DNA of 14,273 bases, from the NCBI GenBank assembly GCA_035633415.1, contig DASQEZ010000225.1, positions 1 to 14,273 on the forward strand, written 5' to 3'. Shown one piece after another: positions 13,269 to 14,273 of this stretch. Position 1 is the first letter of the stretch, and every line of letters begins with the position of its first letter. The notes beneath the pieces were generated by a model. The model was not told the DNA's origin and made no database searches. It saw nothing but the letters and a program-made list of their open reading frames with translations. Source of the stretch: Fodinibacter sp035633415 (GTDB taxonomy: Bacteria; Actinomycetota; Actinomycetes; Actinomycetales; Dermatophilaceae). Made by a program: the position numbers and the translations under genes.

Positions 13269-13305
13269 CAGCGGCCCCCGACCTCGGGAAGGACGGGGGC
13301 CGCTG
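13269..13305. terminator. Bidirectional hairpin terminator between convergent genes
   Basis: A 12-bp perfect stem, CAGCGGCCCCCG (13269-13280) with CGGGGGCCGCTG (13294-13305), encloses a 13-base loop. It fills the 67-base gap between the stops of the ferritin-like gene (13252) and the GlsB-type gene (13320), so it can serve both strands. Confidence 0.85.
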
Positions 13306-13319
13306 TGCTGCGGGTCGGC

Positions 13320-13589
13320 TCAGACCTGCTTCTTGCCGGTGATGGACCCGTACGCGACCACGAGGAGCGCGGCTGCCGCGATGGAGATGAACCAGCGGAT
13401 CCAGTCGATGCCACGGGTGTCGCCGTTGCCGATGAGGCCCCAGAGCCAGTAGCCGATGAGGGCGCCCAGGACGCCGAGGATCACGGTGACGACGAGGTTG
13501 ATGTTCTGCCTGCCGGGAAGCACCAGCCGGGCCAGGAATCCGATGACGGCTCCGAAGAAGATCGTGCCGAGAATCTCCCCAATGTCCAT
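13320..13589 (-). CDS. GlsB/YeaQ/YmgE family small membrane protein
   Basis: The 89-residue protein belongs to the transglycosylase-associated protein family (PF04226). It has three membrane segments at about residues 6-25, 31-53 and 65-83, with the family's small-residue glycine pattern (GAVIGFLARLVLPGRQ; ILGVLGALIGYWLWGL) and a short basic C-terminus ending GKKQV. It lies in the cytoplasmic membrane. Members are often stress-induced; the molecular role is unknown. ATG 13589 is set by the strong Shine-Dalgarno GGAAGGAG (minus strand, 13602-13595); a longer frame reaching 13670 has no such support and would be translated through hairpins. A TAGATT -10-like hexamer (minus strand, 13691-13686) implies a leader of about 90 bases holding three predicted hairpins. 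The gene is downstream of the DUF3107 gene on the same strand. Confidence 0.94.
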   Translation of the reverse strand: MDIGEILGTIFFGAVIGFLARLVLPGRQNINLVVTVILGVLGALIGYWLWGLIGNGDTRGIDWIRWFISIAAAALLVVAYGSITGKKQV

Positions 13590-13594
13590 GCCGA

Positions 13595-13602
13595 CTCCTT
13601 CC
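13595..13602 (-). promoter_or_regulatory. Strong Shine-Dalgarno of the GlsB-type gene
   Basis: The minus strand reads GGAAGGAG five bases before ATG 13589, the best ribosome binding site in the window. It directly abuts a GGGTCC/GGACCC hairpin (13603-13616), so folding could limit ribosome access. Confidence 0.8.
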
Positions 13603-13670
13603 GGGTCCGGGGACCCACGCACTACGTGACCCCACGGCGCGACGGGCGCCGTGTTCGTGCACCCGAACAC
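13603..13670 (-). promoter_or_regulatory. Hairpin-rich 5' leader of the GlsB-type gene
   Basis: Three perfect inverted repeats lie between the likely promoter and the Shine-Dalgarno sequence. They are GTGTTCG/CGAACAC (13651-13670, 7 pairs, 6-base loop), CACGGCGC/GCGCCGTG (13633-13653, 8 pairs, 5-base loop) and GGGTCC/GGACCC (13603-13616). The first two share bases 13651-13653, so their full forms exclude each other at the base. They could act as RNA structures or protein-binding dyads; the sequence does not decide. Confidence 0.45.
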
Positions 13671-13685
13671 CCGGGAGCCGAGACG

Positions 13686-13691
13686 AATCTA
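13686..13691 (-). promoter_or_regulatory. Possible -10 element of the GlsB-type gene
   Basis: The minus strand reads TAGATT, a good TANNNT match, about 95 bases before the start codon. The region at the expected -35 distance (GTGAGT) matches TTGACA at only three positions. Confidence 0.35.
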
Positions 13692-13750
13692 GTGCCTCGA
13701 GAGGCGGAACTCACGGACCGCTCGCACGAGGTTCGGGAGCGTGTGGGGCC

Positions 13751-13972
13751 TCAGGGGGTGAAGCCGACCCGGCCCTTCTCGGACTCACCGACCTGGATCC
13801 AGCCGATGGCCGCGCCCGGGATGAACACCGACCGCCCGCGGGTGTCCAGCAGTCGCAGGACGCTGCCGTCGGTCAGGGCGGCCTCGACGGCCTTGGTGAC
13901 CTCGGCGGGGTCGGAGTCGGTCTCGACCGTCAGCTCGCGGGCGACGTTCTGGACGCCGATGGTGACCTCCAC
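13751..13972 (-). CDS. DUF3107 family protein (TB9.4-like)
   Basis: The 73-residue protein starts VEVTIGVQNVARELTVETD and ends near GAAIGWIQVGESEKGRVGF, the pattern of the actinobacterial DUF3107 family, to which M. tuberculosis TB9.4 (Rv3208A) belongs. Secondary structure looks like beta-beta-alpha-beta-beta. No function is established. GTG 13972 is chosen because it gives the family N-terminus and follows GGAAAGG (minus strand) at a suitable distance; an in-frame start at 14068 would add 32 Arg/Pro-rich residues. TAGCCT (minus strand, 14031-14026) is a likely -10 with a leader near 47 bases. It sits between the TetR-type gene (upstream) and the GlsB-type gene (downstream) on one strand, matching the TetR-DUF3107 order I recall in mycobacteria. 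Confidence 0.92.
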   Translation of the reverse strand: MEVTIGVQNVARELTVETDSDPAEVTKAVEAALTDGSVLRLLDTRGRSVFIPGAAIGWIQVGESEKGRVGFTP

Positions 13973-14025
13973 GGGTGCACACCTTTCCTCGATGGGGGGC
14001 GCGGACCGGCCGCGCCCTCGGGCAC

Positions 14026-14031
14026 AGGCTA
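14026..14031 (-). promoter_or_regulatory. -10 element of the DUF3107 gene
   Basis: The minus strand reads TAGCCT within the 124-base gap behind the TetR-type gene, implying transcription start near 14019 and a separate leader with a Shine-Dalgarno sequence before GTG 13972. No matching -35 is clear. Confidence 0.4.
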
Positions 14032-14096
14032 ACCCGCGGTGGGCGGGCGGGATTCCGGCATCCGCCACCAGCGAACACGCGATGGGTTCCCTCGGG

Positions 14097-14273
14097 TCAG
14101 GAGCCGACCTTGGGGAACGACCCCAGGCCGCGCCACGCGAGGGTGCTGATCATGGCCGCGGCCTCCGGCTCGGGCACGTCGCCGCCCTGGGCGAGCCAGT
14201 GCCGCGCGGCCACCTGCGCCATCCCGGCCAGCGCCGAGCCGAGCAGCAGGGCGCGCTCGTCGTCGGCACCGGT
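14097..14273 (-). CDS. Probable TetR-family regulator, C-terminal end
   Basis: The last 58 codons of a minus-strand gene are visible, ending TGA at 14099-14097; the start lies beyond the window. The peptide contains LLLGSALAGMAQVAARHWLAQ, then an acidic linker and AAAMISTLAWRGLGSFPKVGS. This matches the final helices of TetR/AcrR ligand-binding domains, including the ARHWLAQG and ..LAWRGL segments typical of the regulator that precedes DUF3107 in actinobacteria (Rv3208 in M. tuberculosis, from memory). The DNA-binding domain is not in the window, so the family call rests on the tail and the neighbourhood. Ligand and targets are unknown. Confidence 0.75.
   Translation of the reverse strand, partial: TGADDERALLLGSALAGMAQVAARHWLAQGGDVPEPEAAAMISTLAWRGLGSFPKVGS

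Noticed and set aside
13651..13670. Possible LexA (SOS) box before the GlsB-type gene
   Set aside because: The dyad is GTTCG...CGAAC, the inverse order of the actinobacterial LexA site CGAAC-N4-GTTC, and the spacing also differs.

Overview
The window is very GC-rich, has short intergenic gaps and is coded on both strands. Gene content and the local neighbourhood point to a chromosomal segment of an actinobacterium, most likely Micrococcales near Intrasporangiaceae (Janibacter, Knoellia or Phycicoccus-like); the genus is a guess from general knowledge. It holds 17 well-supported protein genes (two cut by the window edges) and one doubtful small ORF. I see no tRNA, rRNA, CRISPR array, insertion sequence, phage gene or attachment site.

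Layout. 1-506 is the end of a DUF222/HNH-endonuclease (13E12-type) gene with a strongly C-over-G biased coding strand. 585-1457 is purU. 1458-2158 holds a doubtful His-rich small ORF and a conserved unknown gene on the minus strand, divergent from a second conserved unknown gene at 2290-2736. sdaA lies on the minus strand at 2745-4130, divergent from a RecB/Cas4-like iron-sulfur nuclease (4235-5110). A VOC-fold gene and a GNAT acetyltransferase follow as an overlapping pair (5153-6165). A 77-residue conserved small protein (6155-6388, minus) diverges from a LysR regulator (6465-7373). Next come an orphan ParA ATPase (7416-8189) and a zinc alcohol dehydrogenase (8208-9257), which meets a beta-CASP metallo-beta-lactamase RNase (9254-10645, minus) on one shared CTAG. 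A DEAD-box RNA helicase (10777-12405, minus) diverges from a ferritin-like MiaE_2 gene (12584-13252). A bidirectional terminator follows, then a GlsB/YeaQ/YmgE membrane protein, a DUF3107 protein and the C-terminus of a probable TetR regulator, all on the minus strand.

The right half resembles, from memory, the Mycobacterium tuberculosis neighbourhood Rv3208 (TetR), Rv3208A (TB9.4, DUF3107), Rv3210c, Rv3211 (rhlE) and Rv3213c (ParA-like), with the alcohol dehydrogenase, beta-CASP and GlsB-type genes as local differences. PurU and SdaA are both one-carbon/serine enzymes but sit in separate units. The helicase and the beta-CASP nuclease are same-strand neighbours and could both act on RNA, although a strong hairpin separates them.

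A recurrent regulatory feature is a (T/G)ANNNT hexamer 6-8 bases before the start codon, the signature of leaderless transcription, seen at seven genes. The GlsB-type, DUF3107 and helicase genes instead have leaders and Shine-Dalgarno sequences. I do not find convincing evidence of a novel multi-gene system. The observations most worth a second look are the hairpin-stacked leader of the GlsB-type gene, the His-rich LPH-repeat small ORF, the shared CTAG stop and the back-to-back promoters between the helicase and ferritin-like genes.
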